Notes: generated by a model from the sequence alone, not told the origin. 64,000 bases of DNA from Scalindua sp964344685 (GCA_964344685.1 CAYFOK010000001.1:248001-312000); one strand, 5' to 3'. Positions 7,956-17,663 are shown, counted from the first letter of the stretch. Translations and numbers: made by a program.

Positions 7956-9524
7956 TTAGTCTTTTTCAATAATATCTATTACCTGTTTCTTCCTATGTTC
8001 CATTGTCGCTTTTGTCTTTCCTTCCAGATTTAATCGGAGTAATGGCTCAGTATTGGATTTTCTTACATTAAACCACCAATCGCTATACTCAACAGTAACC
8101 CCGTCCAGATAATCAATCTTACCGTCTTTAAAGTGCTCTGCAATTTCTTTGATTTTTTTATCCTTGTCAGAAACCTTAAAATTTATTTCACCGGTTGAAC
8201 AATATTTTTTTAGAGGTGCAATCAGGTTAGACATCGGTACATTTTTACTGCTCAGGATGTTTAAGACTTCTATCAATGCTATTATAGCTGAGTCTGCAAA
8301 GTAGTTTTCTCTGAAATAGTAGTGTCCCGATAGTTCACCTCCAAAAATAGCATTTTTTTCTCTCATAGTGGCCTTTATATGAGAATGTCCAACTCTTTCA
8401 CGGTAAGGATTGCCACCGGCTCTCTTAATTTCCTCAGGCAATATCCAGCTGGATCTCAGGTCGTATAAAATTGTAGCCCCTTTTTCCTTCTGCAGCAATT
8501 TGCCAGCTATCATTGCCGTAATTATGTCACATCCTATTTCCTGGCCATTTTCATCAACAAAGACACATCTATCCGCATCACCGTCAAATGCTACACCGAG
8601 ATGGCTTTTAGTTTCGCGTACTTTGGCCTGTAAATCTCGTAAGTTACTTCTATCTAAAGGGTTTGGTTCATGGTTTGGGAATGTCCCGTCAGGTTCGAAG
8701 AATAACGGTACTATTTTGCAGGGAAGGTCTTTGAAGATGATGGGTATCATCTTTCCAGCCAAACCATTTCCTGCATCTATTACTATCTGTAATGGACTTA
8801 GATTGGAGGCAAACCTAAGAATATATTTTCTGTAATCCTTAATTATATCTTTTTTAATAATTTTACCGTGTTGTTCAGATTCGGGCAAGTCGGTTTGTCG
8901 TGCTATTTCTGATATTGTAGATAAACCGGTATCAAAGCTGATGGGCATAGCCTGTTCATGGCATAATTTAAATCCGTTATAATTTGATGGATTATGTGAT
9001 GCAGTAACCATAACGCCAGCATTGTATTTATACTTACCTACGGCAAAATATGTAGTATCAGTAGATACCTCTCCGATATCAATGACATCTACTCCTGCTT
9101 TAGTAATGCCACTTATCAAGGCACTGGCTATCGAATTCGAAGAAATCCTGTTGTCTCTTGCAACGACTATATTTTTAACGTCTTTTATACTCTTTAAGAA
9201 AAGAACTATTGCCATCCCTATTTTTTCTGAAGTATATTCATTCAATTGTTCCGGGTATTCACCTCTTATATCATAACTTTTGAAGATCTGGTGGTTAATT
9301 GCCTTGTCCTGGTTTGTAGACAGTTGCAGAATCTTCCTCGTACCTGTTTCCATAGGCGTATACTCAGTTTCTTCATCTGTTAGTGTGCCAATAGCACTAT
9401 CTCTATGGTGGCAAACAGGGCATTTTGGATAAAGTACTCTCTGCCTGCCTCTACATACGGATACACTGATCTCATAACCATCACCAGGGCATTGACGTTT
9501 CTGTTTTACAAAATATTTTACCAT
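7956..9524 (-). CDS. Phosphomannomutase/phosphoglucomutase with N-terminal zinc ribbon
   Basis: An alpha-D-phosphohexomutase that moves phosphate between C6 and C1 of mannose or glucose, supplying sugar nucleotides. The catalytic serine loop TASHNP has S176, the metal loop is DGDADR, the sugar loop is GGELSGHYYF, and the C-terminal phosphate-binding segment is RKSNTEPLLRLN. At 522 residues it is about 65 longer than usual because an N-terminal extension carries four cysteines (C12, C24, C35, C38; CPVCHH) like a zinc ribbon. The mutase proper begins near residue 79 (HQIFKSYDIRG). No good ribosome site marks the start, but the ribbon argues the extension is translated. Substrate preference cannot be read from sequence. 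Confidence 0.9.
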   Translation of the reverse strand: MVKYFVKQKRQCPGDGYEISVSVCRGRQRVLYPKCPVCHHRDSAIGTLTDEETEYTPMETGTRKILQLSTNQDKAINHQIFKSYDIRGEYPEQLNEYTSEKIGMAIVLFLKSIKDVKNIVVARDNRISSNSIASALISGITKAGVDVIDIGEVSTDTTYFAVGKYKYNAGVMVTASHNPSNYNGFKLCHEQAMPISFDTGLSTISEIARQTDLPESEQHGKIIKKDIIKDYRKYILRFASNLSPLQIVIDAGNGLAGKMIPIIFKDLPCKIVPLFFEPDGTFPNHEPNPLDRSNLRDLQAKVRETKSHLGVAFDGDADRCVFVDENGQEIGCDIITAMIAGKLLQKEKGATILYDLRSSWILPEEIKRAGGNPYRERVGHSHIKATMREKNAIFGGELSGHYYFRENYFADSAIIALIEVLNILSSKNVPMSNLIAPLKKYCSTGEINFKVSDKDKKIKEIAEHFKDGKIDYLDGVTVEYSDWWFNVRKSNTEPLLRLNLEGKTKATMEHRKKQVIDIIEKD

Positions 9525-10314
9525 AACATTTTACAAATTGGTGCATTGAGAAAAAATAGTTTAACATTAATGGTAAATAAACTTTTCAAATATGTAAAGT
9601 AAAAATGAACAACAACAAATTAATTTGTCTGAAACAAGGGTTTTCCACAATAGACAAGATTTAAGCGTGTCAGTAGAATTAATAATACAGAAAAATACCG
9701 TTGCTTTTTTAGTCACCTTATTACAGTTTTTTATATCAGAACGTTCAAGAGTTTTTGGTCATGGTTGCAGATATCTTTACTCTCAGGTTAAATTATTATT
9801 TTGTTTGCTAATGAATACGTTGGACATAATAACAGATTAATTTACAAATGTTTTATTTAAATCCACAAGTTATCCACAAGTTATCCACAAGTTATCCACA
9901 ATGCAAAAATGAGAAAAATGTAAAGTTATCTACTGGTAGGCATGGAGATATGTCATTATAAGTGCTTTCACATAAATATGTTAACCTCTTCGCAATTATG
10001 TTGCTTAATACTGTTTAAAAAGAGAGATCATTTCTTATGCATAATATTTATTAATAATAAAAATTATAAAAAAATTTTTAGAAAGTTATTTTTTGTATCG
10101 TGAAGCTCAATCTTATTGCTGTCAAAAGCCTTACGAATTTCAAAATCATGTGCCAAAAAAAATAAAAAAAACATTATCTTTTTAGGTTTGACACAAAGTT
10201 TCATTTTGATAATATTCCGACTCATTAAGGCATCAAGAAAACTAGAAAATCTCTATTTTTAAGTTGTCGTTTTTTCATTCTTAATCCGTATTGTTCCGTC
10301 ATTACCCACTTTTC
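9525..10314. other. Putative chromosomal replication origin (oriC) region
   Basis: A 790-bp non-coding, strongly AT-rich region directly upstream of dnaA. It holds an array of DnaA boxes (9859-9900), an isolated TTTTCCACA at 9641-9649, and a very AT-rich tract at about 10030-10090 (long runs of A and T) suited to strand opening. This arrangement of box array, AT-rich unwinding element and adjacent dnaA is the standard bacterial origin layout. Frames in it lack ribosome sites and domains. The functional origin is inferred, not proven. Confidence 0.8.
9859..9900 (+). promoter_or_regulatory. Tandem array of four DnaA boxes at 11-bp spacing
   Basis: Three perfect TTATCCACA boxes lie at 9870-9878, 9881-9889 and 9892-9900, preceded in register by a degenerate AAATCCACA at 9859-9867. 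All four point the same way and repeat every 11 bases, so DnaA monomers would bind on the same helix face and could form a filament. They lie about 415 bp upstream of dnaA and may also autoregulate it. Confidence 0.9.
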
Positions 10315-11670
10315 ATGAACTGCTCTACAACAAAAAAGTCTACAGATATTTGGAAAGATGTTCTTGGTACAATCGAGACTAAAGTCGGCATACGACAATA
10401 TAATTTATGGTTTAAGAATACCCACCTGATTTCCTTTGAGAATGAATCTTTAAACATAGGTGTACCAAATCAATTTGTCCAGACCAAGATTCGTGAAAGT
10501 TTCGATCCCCTGATTAGAGATTTAGTAAAGGGCATTACCGGAGTTAAACCTTCAATAAATCTTCAGATAGATGACAACGGCCAACCTCAAAAAAGTACCA
10601 AAACTGTAACCGGTAATATTAAATTCGAGAAGCCATTAAATCAAGACAACAGTTTTATAAATAATAACAAGTTGTTGTTGGAGAATTATGTTGTAGGTGG
10701 TTGTAACAGGTTGGCTTATGCCGCTGCACTGGAGATTTCAAAACCCGGGCCTGTAGCGTTTAACACGCTTTTTGTACATGGGTCTATTGGTGTAGGCAAG
10801 ACACACCTCCTTCAGGGAATCTGGAACCGACTGAAATCAGAATCAAGTTCTGTTAGTGCTGTTTATATGCCGGCTGAGAACTGGACGAATGAGTTTGTTT
10901 ATGCTCTAAAAGGTGGCAGGCTTGAATCATTCAGGAAAAAGTATAGGAGTGTTGATATATTTCTTGTTGATGATGTTCATTTTCTTGCCAACAAAAATGG
11001 TGTTCAGGAAGAATTTCTTCATACCTTTAATACTTTACATAGTTTATCTAAGAGAATTGTTTTTGCCAGTGACGCACACCCAAGATTTATGAATCAGCTT
11101 AAAGAGAGTCTTGTAAGCAGGTTTATGTCAGGTATGATTGCGAAGATTGATCAACCCGGTTTCAATACCTCTTTACAGATTTTACGGTCTAAGGCTGCAA
11201 ATTCACGAAAGAAGATACCTGAAAACGTCCTTGAGTTTATTTCTGAAAAGTTTAATGATAGCGTCAGGTCGATGGAAAGCGCGATAACTACTGTTATGGC
11301 TTTTGCAAACATAAACAAGGTAAAGATTGATTTGAAGTTAGCTACTGATACCCTTAGTGAACTGTACAGTAACAAAAAGAGTGTTACTTTAAAGGAGATA
11401 GAGAGTGTAGTTATCAATCATTATAATGTTTCCCGTAGCGATATCCATTCCGGGAATAAATCAAAGAATATTGCTCTAGCCCGTCAAATATGTATGTATC
11501 TCGCAAAAGTACTTACAGAATCATCATATCAGGAAATAGGAAAATATTTCGGGAACAAAAGGCATACGACAGTAATTTTCGCCATTAAAAAGATAAAGGA
11601 GAAAAATAAGAGCAGTGCCGAGTTCCAATCACACATAGAAAATCTGATCAGGATGGCTAAGAAACAATAA
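10315..11670 (+). CDS. dnaA: Chromosomal replication initiator protein DnaA
   Basis: The AAA+ initiator that binds DnaA boxes and opens the origin. It shows the N-terminal domain (IWKDVLGTIETKVGIRQYNLWF), a variable linker, Walker A GSIGVGKTH, Walker B IFLVDDVHFL, and the C-terminal DNA-binding signature YQEIGKYFGNKRHTTVIFAI. The frame is open from a TTG at 10291, but the ATG at 10315 places the conserved N-terminus normally and gives 451 residues. Neither start has a clear ribosome site. Its position right after the DnaA-box array supports the origin call. Neighbouring genes are not the usual dnaN/recF, which is common outside the classic model bacteria. Confidence 0.97.
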   Translation: MNCSTTKKSTDIWKDVLGTIETKVGIRQYNLWFKNTHLISFENESLNIGVPNQFVQTKIRESFDPLIRDLVKGITGVKPSINLQIDDNGQPQKSTKTVTGNIKFEKPLNQDNSFINNNKLLLENYVVGGCNRLAYAAALEISKPGPVAFNTLFVHGSIGVGKTHLLQGIWNRLKSESSSVSAVYMPAENWTNEFVYALKGGRLESFRKKYRSVDIFLVDDVHFLANKNGVQEEFLHTFNTLHSLSKRIVFASDAHPRFMNQLKESLVSRFMSGMIAKIDQPGFNTSLQILRSKAANSRKKIPENVLEFISEKFNDSVRSMESAITTVMAFANINKVKIDLKLATDTLSELYSNKKSVTLKEIESVVINHYNVSRSDIHSGNKSKNIALARQICMYLAKVLTESSYQEIGKYFGNKRHTTVIFAIKKIKEKNKSSAEFQSHIENLIRMAKKQ

Positions 11671-11927
11671 TTTTTCTAAATCCTCCATTATTTCTCGCTT
11701 TTAATCAACTCAAATCATTTGAAGATCCACCATTTGCCCGTCAAGTACGTGAAATTCATTTAGATAAAATTTGGAGGTATACATGCCTGCAACACGCCAA
11801 TAATTTCTGTAATTTATGAGTTGACAATAAATATACATAATTGTACCATCGCTAACTCTAGCTTGTAAAAATATTTATGATTTATGATTTTTTGATAATG
11901 TAAAGAATAAAGGGATAAAAACCAGTT

Positions 11928-13226
11928 ATGAAGATTAGTTGTATGGGTTGTGGTTATGTAGGTCTTGTTGCAGGGACTTGTTTAGCTGATATGGGTAACC
12001 AAGTGACATGTTGTGACATAGATAAAAACAAAATAAATAAGCTTAAAAGGGGTGTGATACCTATTTATGAGCCCGGTTTAATGGATATGTTCGAAAGAAA
12101 TGTTAAAGGAAAACGTTTGCGTTTCAGTAGCGACATGAAAACTACGATTAAGAATTCAGACGTAATCTTTGTGACCGTTGGTACACCTCCCGGGAAAAAC
12201 CATGAGGCTGATCTCTGCGCCGTTGAATCGGTTGCAGAGCATATTGGTAAAAACATGAAATCTTACAAGCTAATTGTGAATAAAAGTACTGTACCCGTGG
12301 GGACTGCTGAGTTAGTAAAGCAAATTGTAAGAAAGAATCAGGTAGATGAGTGTGATTTTGATGTAGTTTCAAATCCGGAGTTTTTACGTGAAGGTGAAGC
12401 TGTTAAGGATTTTACCAACCCTGATAGAATAGTCATTGGTACAGACAGTGAAAAAGCAGAAAAGCTAATGATGTCAATATACGGGGGCCTTGCAAGAGCA
12501 GATAAGCCGGTATTTATTACCGATATTAAGAGTGCTGAGATGATCAAGTATGCCAGTAATGCAATGTTGGCCACAAGAATATCATTCATGAACGAAATTG
12601 CTCAATTATGTGAAAAGGTAGGTGCTGACGTTAAAAGTGTTGCTAAGGGTGTCGGGCTTGATAACAGAATCGGGCCCAGATTCCTGCAGGCAGGTCTGGG
12701 TTATGGCGGTTCGTGCTTTCCCAAAGATGTTAAGGCACTGTCGGAATTGATGAAACAGAATAATGTTAAAGACAAATTATTGTCTGCTGTTAATACAATA
12801 AATGAGGATCAAAGGAAATTTATTTTCCAAAAAATAAAAAAAATGATTTCACCATTAAACGGAAAAAGCGTTGCTGTCTGGGGGCTTGCTTTTAAACCAA
12901 AAACAGATGACATACGCGAGGCACCTTCTATAGATATAATCAGAGAACTTCAAAAGTCGGGTGTTAAAATACGCGCATTTGATCCTGTTGCAAAAATGAA
13001 CGCAAAAAGGGTTCTGGAGGGTGTTACCTTCTGTAGCGACCCCTATTCAACCGTTAAGGGTTGTGACGCTTTACTGGTCGCTACTGAATGGAATGAGTTC
13101 AGAGTCCTGGATTTTGAACATGTAAAAAGGCTGTTAAAACAGCCTAATATAATAGACGGAAGAAATGTCTATGAACCTGACGATATGAGAAGAGCCGGCT
13201 TCAATTATATAGGTGTCGGGAGATAG
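11928..13226 (+). CDS. ugd: UDP-glucose 6-dehydrogenase
   Basis: Oxidises UDP-glucose twice to UDP-glucuronate using NAD+, a precursor of capsule and envelope polysaccharides. The N-terminal Rossmann motif GCGYVG starts at residue 7, the central part contains STVPVGT and SNPEFLREG, and the catalytic cysteine is C263 in GGSCFPKD. The C-terminal UDP-binding domain contains WGLAFKPKTDDIREAPS. The 432-residue length is normal. AAGGGAT lies about 13 bases before the ATG. It is monocistronic by spacing. GDP-mannose dehydrogenase belongs to the same superfamily, but the overall pattern is closest to the UDP-glucose enzyme. Confidence 0.93.
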   Translation: MKISCMGCGYVGLVAGTCLADMGNQVTCCDIDKNKINKLKRGVIPIYEPGLMDMFERNVKGKRLRFSSDMKTTIKNSDVIFVTVGTPPGKNHEADLCAVESVAEHIGKNMKSYKLIVNKSTVPVGTAELVKQIVRKNQVDECDFDVVSNPEFLREGEAVKDFTNPDRIVIGTDSEKAEKLMMSIYGGLARADKPVFITDIKSAEMIKYASNAMLATRISFMNEIAQLCEKVGADVKSVAKGVGLDNRIGPRFLQAGLGYGGSCFPKDVKALSELMKQNNVKDKLLSAVNTINEDQRKFIFQKIKKMISPLNGKSVAVWGLAFKPKTDDIREAPSIDIIRELQKSGVKIRAFDPVAKMNAKRVLEGVTFCSDPYSTVKGCDALLVATEWNEFRVLDFEHVKRLLKQPNIIDGRNVYEPDDMRRAGFNYIGVGR

Positions 13227-13693
13227 AACACCCGCTTCCCGGGAAATCGATAATCTTGGGCCTATCACATTAAAAACTCACCTCTCCTTCACAGTGCAAA
13301 AACTGGATTCCTTTATGAAAGTAAGGATTTTAACAATCCGTAATTCCACAATTGCTACTTCCGTGTCATTTATTCGTCACTCAACAATCATCCCTGCCCT
13401 CAAGTTTGTTAGGCGGGAATATTAAATTCCTTATAACTTTAGTCATTTCTTCTTCCCATCCACAGGCACCAGGTATAATGCATACTTGTTTAATACACAT
13501 TATTGCCACGTTGACGGCTATCCATCCATTAGATATATTTTTACACATTTAGTACTCTAGTTGTGTGTGGGAGTAGGAATGGGTTAAATTTATTCTCTCT
13601 TATAATTTCATAAATGGTCTGCCAGGAAGGCATACGGCCCGATTTACTCAATTAATATTTACAGTGCTATATAATCATGGAGGATGAGATAGT
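13227..13693. other. Intergenic region upstream of the large repeat protein
   Basis: 467 bases with no supported gene; two short frames (13213-13425 and 13352-13552) have no ribosome site or domain. A TATAAT hexamer at 13670-13675 is too close to the ATG at 13694 to be the obvious promoter. The ribosome site GGAGGATGAG immediately precedes that ATG. I see no further structure that I would defend. Confidence 0.4.
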
Positions 13694-16600
13694 ATGAAGG
13701 CAAGGTATCTGAAAACATTAAGCTTCGCGTTTATTGTATTAGTAACAGGGTTCTCTTTTTTTAGTTACGTAGCCTGCATGCCGTCTATCAGTGCCGCAGA
13801 GTGGTACGAAGCGGATAATATTGAAACTGGTAAGATATTGTACGGTACCAGTACAGCAACTAATAAACTGGTCGGTGTCGGTCCCAACAAGTCGAATGAC
13901 CGCGTAGATATAGGTGAATACACAAACCCCGTAAGCGGTAAATGTCCTACAGGATACACACACGTTGACCTCGACGATGACGGTGATATAGACAGCGGAG
14001 AGTGCTTTCGGGGCATGTCTGTAAAGGACGGAAAAGTCACTGCTAAATATTTTATAGGAGACGGTACATCCATCACCGGTCTGGTAAAGAGTGCCGGTGG
14101 TACTTCAAACCTGAAACTCTCAACATCACCTTCTTCCGTCAAGAAACTCAGCATAGGTAACATAGGTTCCGGATACAGCTACATAGACTCAATAGGAGGG
14201 ACCAGTGCCAGCCCCAACCCGCTTGTACTTAACAGCAGTGGCGGCGGAAACGTCGGTATCGGCATAACAAACCCCGGTGCCAGGTTACATGTTGGCGGCA
14301 ACATGAGATTGAATAATGAGATCAGGTTCAAGAATAACACAGGTATGAAGGGACTGGTATGGGGAGACACATCATGGAAAAACTACTACAGCAGGATAGA
14401 TGACTACAGCGGCCAGATACACATCATGACTGATGACAACTTCTATATCAGCGATATAAATACATCAACCGGTGCCCCTGGAACAAACCGTTTTTATGTC
14501 AATACAGATACCGGCAACGTTGGTATTGGGACGACATCGCCTTCAGGACGTCTTCACATAGAAAACAGAGGGGACACAAATCTTAGATTGAAAGATACAG
14601 GTACAGGGTCAGAAGTTTTCTTAGGGGCACCTGTTCTGTATCGTGGTGTGAAAGGGACGGGCGGAGTTGGGACCGTATCTAACCATGATTTTCCCATATT
14701 TACTAATAATCACGATAGGCTGACGATTAAATCTGACGGTAGTATAAGATCAGAGAGAGAGATGAGGTTTAAGAATAATTCAGGGATGAAGGGTCTTGTC
14801 TGGGGAAGCAGTTCCTGGGGTGGCTACTACAGCAGGATAGACGACTACAGTGGTAATATGCACATCATGACAGACGACAACTTCTATATCGACGATATAA
14901 ATAGTTCCAATGGTACTCCGGGAACAAACCGCTTTTACATCAATACCAATACCGGCAAAGTGGGTATCGGAACGACGAGTCCGGAAACTGTACTACATAT
15001 AAAGGGAAACGGAAACACTGATACATTTCTAAAATTGGAATCTACTGCTGCTGCTGGCAGAAGCACTGGAGGAGGTGTTAATTCCCATGGTTTCTGGTTG
15101 AGTCACACAGGTCCAACTACAAGTGATGACAATATGATATTTCAAGCAGCTCAGTCAGGAAACTGGAATAATTATACAAAATTTATGGTTGATCCAGGAA
15201 ATGGCTTTTCTTTCACTACGGATGGAACTGCAACCGGTAACGTCGGCATTGGGACTACAATTCCTACTAAAAAATTACATATTGCTGGTACCCAGTCGCA
15301 TTTCTATGTTGACCCGGATTATAAAACAAGTACTACTAGATTAAGTGTTGGAGCAGGTCAAAGTCTCAGGTTTGGTACTGGAGGAACAGAAACAATACAA
15401 ATTGACAGTTCTGGCAAAGTCGGTATCGGGAAGACAAATCCAAGTACCAAGCTGGATGTAAACGGAACGGTCAAGGCTACCAAATTCTCCGGAAGCGGAT
15501 CATCGCTTACAGGCGTGAGTGCGTCTACTATTCAGGGTAAGAGTGTCTCCTCAACAGCACCGACGACTGATCAGGTACTCAGGTGGGTTGACAGCAAGTG
15601 GACACCATCAAATGACAGGGTTGGTACCAGTACGGCAAATTATGTATCCAGATGGGATAGTACAAAAAAGCAGCTTGTTAAAGGGTCTATTTATGATAGT
15701 GGCAACGTAGGCATTGGAACGACTAGTCCGAGCATGCCTTTACATGTTTTCAGCGCAAGTGATGATAAGTTAAAGCTGGAAGATACTGATGGGACTTGGT
15801 TCAGTATGAGTACTGGTTCAGACGTAGTTGGGTTCGATGTCCCAAGTGGTGATGATATGAAGTTCAGAGATGGAACAGATGTTAATATGTACATTAAATC
15901 AAATGGCAACGTTGGTATTGGGACTTCAAATCCAAGGGCAGCACTTGAAATTAAAGGAGACCTACATTTTGACAATCAGAATGGAGATACTTCATTAATC
16001 AAAGGTGGTGCGATAGGGAGTGAAGGCAAGATTTCGTTATATGGTCTTTATAGTAATATGGATTTTAACATTACGCATGGCATTAACGGTAAGTTTCAAT
16101 TTCAACAGGATGGGGTCACCAAGGTTCTTATCGACCCAAAGAGCGGTAAAGTCGGCATCGGCACGATGAGCCCTGATAGATTATTGCATGCTGAGTCTGC
16201 CACATCCCTGACAAACACAGTATCCTATGCTGAAAGACTTACACATACCACTTCCGGTACTCCCGCAAAGAATATCGGTGTAGGGATGGAGTTTGAGGTT
16301 GAAACCGCAGCATCCAATAATGAGATATTGGGTGCTATTGCGTGTATAGCGTCTGATACAACATCTGCGAAGGAAGATGGAGATATAGTATTCAAGACTA
16401 TGACTAACGGCGCAGCGGCTACAGAAAAGATGAGGATAAAGTCTACGGGGAATGTTGGAATTGGGACAACTAGTCCGGATGGTGCCCTCCACATTGCTCA
16501 CTCAGGTCATACACCAAGCATCATCCTTGAGGGTAATACTACTTTGGATCCAATGATCAAGTTAACTCCTCCGTCTGGTTTCACCAACAATACTATTGTC

Positions 16601-17017
16601 AGAGGGTACAACTACAACAAGGACTTTACGATCTGGACAGGGACCGCGGGCAATGAGACTTGCAAGTTCTACCTGCAAGGCCCTACCGGTAAAGTCGGTA
16701 TCGGAACGACAGATCCTAAAGGCAAGCTTGACGTAAACGGCAAGATATATCAGAGAGGTAGCCAGTTACACGCAGACTATGTATTTGAGCCAGACTATGA
16801 TCTGGAATCCATTCGTGAACACGCGGACTTCATGTGGGAGAACAGGCACTTGAAAGCGGTTCCACAGCAGAAAATTGATGAAGATGGCATGGAGATCATA
16901 GAAGTCGGCTCGCACAGAAAGGGAATGCTGGAGGAACTTGAAAAGGCACATATCTATATTGCACAACTGGAAGAGAGACTGGCAAAGATTGAGGCGATGC
17001 TCAGCATTTCGGATTGA
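13694..17017 (+). CDS. Large secreted repeat protein, fibre/adhesin-like
   Basis: A 1107-residue exported protein with an N-terminal hydrophobic signal (residues 9-28, then CMPSISAAEW). A calcium-loop-like DLDDDGDIDSGE follows near 95. The body carries ten copies of a G(N/K)VGIGTTSP-type motif followed by a (L/V)HI or LDV strand, the pattern of trimeric tail-fibre-like surface proteins. Two roughly 85-residue units (starting near residues 213 and 356) are near duplicates, sharing MKGLVWG, YYSRIDDYSG and HIMTDDNFYI. The C-terminal 70 residues form a conserved-looking segment ending in a coiled coil (LEELEKAHIYIAQLEERLAK). A strong GGAGGATGAG ribosome site supports the start. Attachment or sheath function is inferred from architecture only. 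Confidence 0.72.
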   Translation: MKARYLKTLSFAFIVLVTGFSFFSYVACMPSISAAEWYEADNIETGKILYGTSTATNKLVGVGPNKSNDRVDIGEYTNPVSGKCPTGYTHVDLDDDGDIDSGECFRGMSVKDGKVTAKYFIGDGTSITGLVKSAGGTSNLKLSTSPSSVKKLSIGNIGSGYSYIDSIGGTSASPNPLVLNSSGGGNVGIGITNPGARLHVGGNMRLNNEIRFKNNTGMKGLVWGDTSWKNYYSRIDDYSGQIHIMTDDNFYISDINTSTGAPGTNRFYVNTDTGNVGIGTTSPSGRLHIENRGDTNLRLKDTGTGSEVFLGAPVLYRGVKGTGGVGTVSNHDFPIFTNNHDRLTIKSDGSIRSEREMRFKNNSGMKGLVWGSSSWGGYYSRIDDYSGNMHIMTDDNFYIDDINSSNGTPGTNRFYINTNTGKVGIGTTSPETVLHIKGNGNTDTFLKLESTAAAGRSTGGGVNSHGFWLSHTGPTTSDDNMIFQAAQSGNWNNYTKFMVDPGNGFSFTTDGTATGNVGIGTTIPTKKLHIAGTQSHFYVDPDYKTSTTRLSVGAGQSLRFGTGGTETIQIDSSGKVGIGKTNPSTKLDVNGTVKATKFSGSGSSLTGVSASTIQGKSVSSTAPTTDQVLRWVDSKWTPSNDRVGTSTANYVSRWDSTKKQLVKGSIYDSGNVGIGTTSPSMPLHVFSASDDKLKLEDTDGTWFSMSTGSDVVGFDVPSGDDMKFRDGTDVNMYIKSNGNVGIGTSNPRAALEIKGDLHFDNQNGDTSLIKGGAIGSEGKISLYGLYSNMDFNITHGINGKFQFQQDGVTKVLIDPKSGKVGIGTMSPDRLLHAESATSLTNTVSYAERLTHTTSGTPAKNIGVGMEFEVETAASNNEILGAIACIASDTTSAKEDGDIVFKTMTNGAAATEKMRIKSTGNVGIGTTSPDGALHIAHSGHTPSIILEGNTTLDPMIKLTPPSGFTNNTIVRGYNYNKDFTIWTGTAGNETCKFYLQGPTGKVGIGTTDPKGKLDVNGKIYQRGSQLHADYVFEPDYDLESIREHADFMWENRHLKAVPQQKIDEDGMEIIEVGSHRKGMLEELEKAHIYIAQLEERLAKIEAMLSISD

Positions 17018-17039
17018 ATATTTAATTTTGTAGATTGAC

Positions 17040-17108
17040 AGTGACTAAAGATCAAAGTGAGCTAAAGTGCCTAAAGTAAAATGAAAGAATAATTTTTCAT
17101 GTATTCCT
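17040..17108 (+). repeat. Direct repeat copy A flanking a small zinc-ribbon gene
   Basis: 69 bases beginning AGTGACTAAAGATCAAAGTG and ending CATGTATTCCT. A near-identical copy lies at 17664-17762, where it is split by about 30 extra bases. The AAAGTGAGCTAAAGT core also occurs near 47989. It sits just after the large repeat protein gene. Confidence 0.75.
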
Positions 17109-17290
17109 GTATGCCCGTCGTGCTGTGTGGCATGATTTCATAAACCGAATACTTTTTTTACTGGCATCCTAAACGTCTTACAACAGGTGGATTGAGCAGG
17201 TAAGGACGTTGTCACCTACAATGTTAGAGTTTTTGCTCATCATCCGAAGCCTTATATAATTTCAAACCAATATTTTAAATAGTATGGTAC

Positions 17291-17617
17291 ATGAAGATGA
17301 GAAATAATCATTACCTCTTTAGGTTAAACAGAGAGAGAAGAAGATTAAGAAATGTATCTGAAGGTTATGGTACTGAGGAGATAAGCTTAAAGAAGTGTAG
17401 ATTATGTTTGAAATGTGGAATGAGCTTTCTCAGTGTTAGTCCATGTAACCGATTATGTAATAAATGTATATCAACAAATAAGAAAATAGCACATAATACA
17501 TTTTCTGTTGCAGCGCCAATCCGTGTCCATCCCCGTCCAAACACGAGTTTGCCATTAGTCAGGTGGGGATTCATCCGGGCGGGCGCTAAGAGACGAAGAG
17601 AAATATCGAATGGCTAA
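17291..17617 (+). CDS. Small zinc-ribbon protein, C-terminus probably altered by a repeat
   Basis: A 108-residue basic protein. After an arginine-rich N-terminus comes a cysteine cluster CRLCLKCG...CNRLCNKC (about residues 36-59) that looks like a treble-clef or zinc-ribbon metal site, often seen in small DNA- or RNA-binding proteins. From about residue 74 the sequence turns into PIRVHPRPNTSLPLVRWG, encoded by DNA that resembles an intergenic repeat (the GGATTCATCCGGGCGG stretch near 17568), so the last 35 residues may be accidental. The gene lies between two direct repeats (17040 and 17664). The function is unknown; metal binding is inferred from cysteine spacing. Confidence 0.5.
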   Translation: MKMRNNHYLFRLNRERRRLRNVSEGYGTEEISLKKCRLCLKCGMSFLSVSPCNRLCNKCISTNKKIAHNTFSVAAPIRVHPRPNTSLPLVRWGFIRAGAKRRREISNG

Positions 17618-17663
17618 TATAAAGAAATACCGCTTAGGAAAGAAGAAAAAGTTTAAATTTGAA

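Noticed and set aside
9625..9840. 71-codon plus-strand frame in the origin region
   Set aside because: It lies in the origin-like sequence, has no ribosome site and overlaps a DnaA-box-like TTTTCCACA.
13213..13552. Two short frames after ugd
   Set aside because: No ribosome site, overlapping each other and ugd, and no recognisable protein features.
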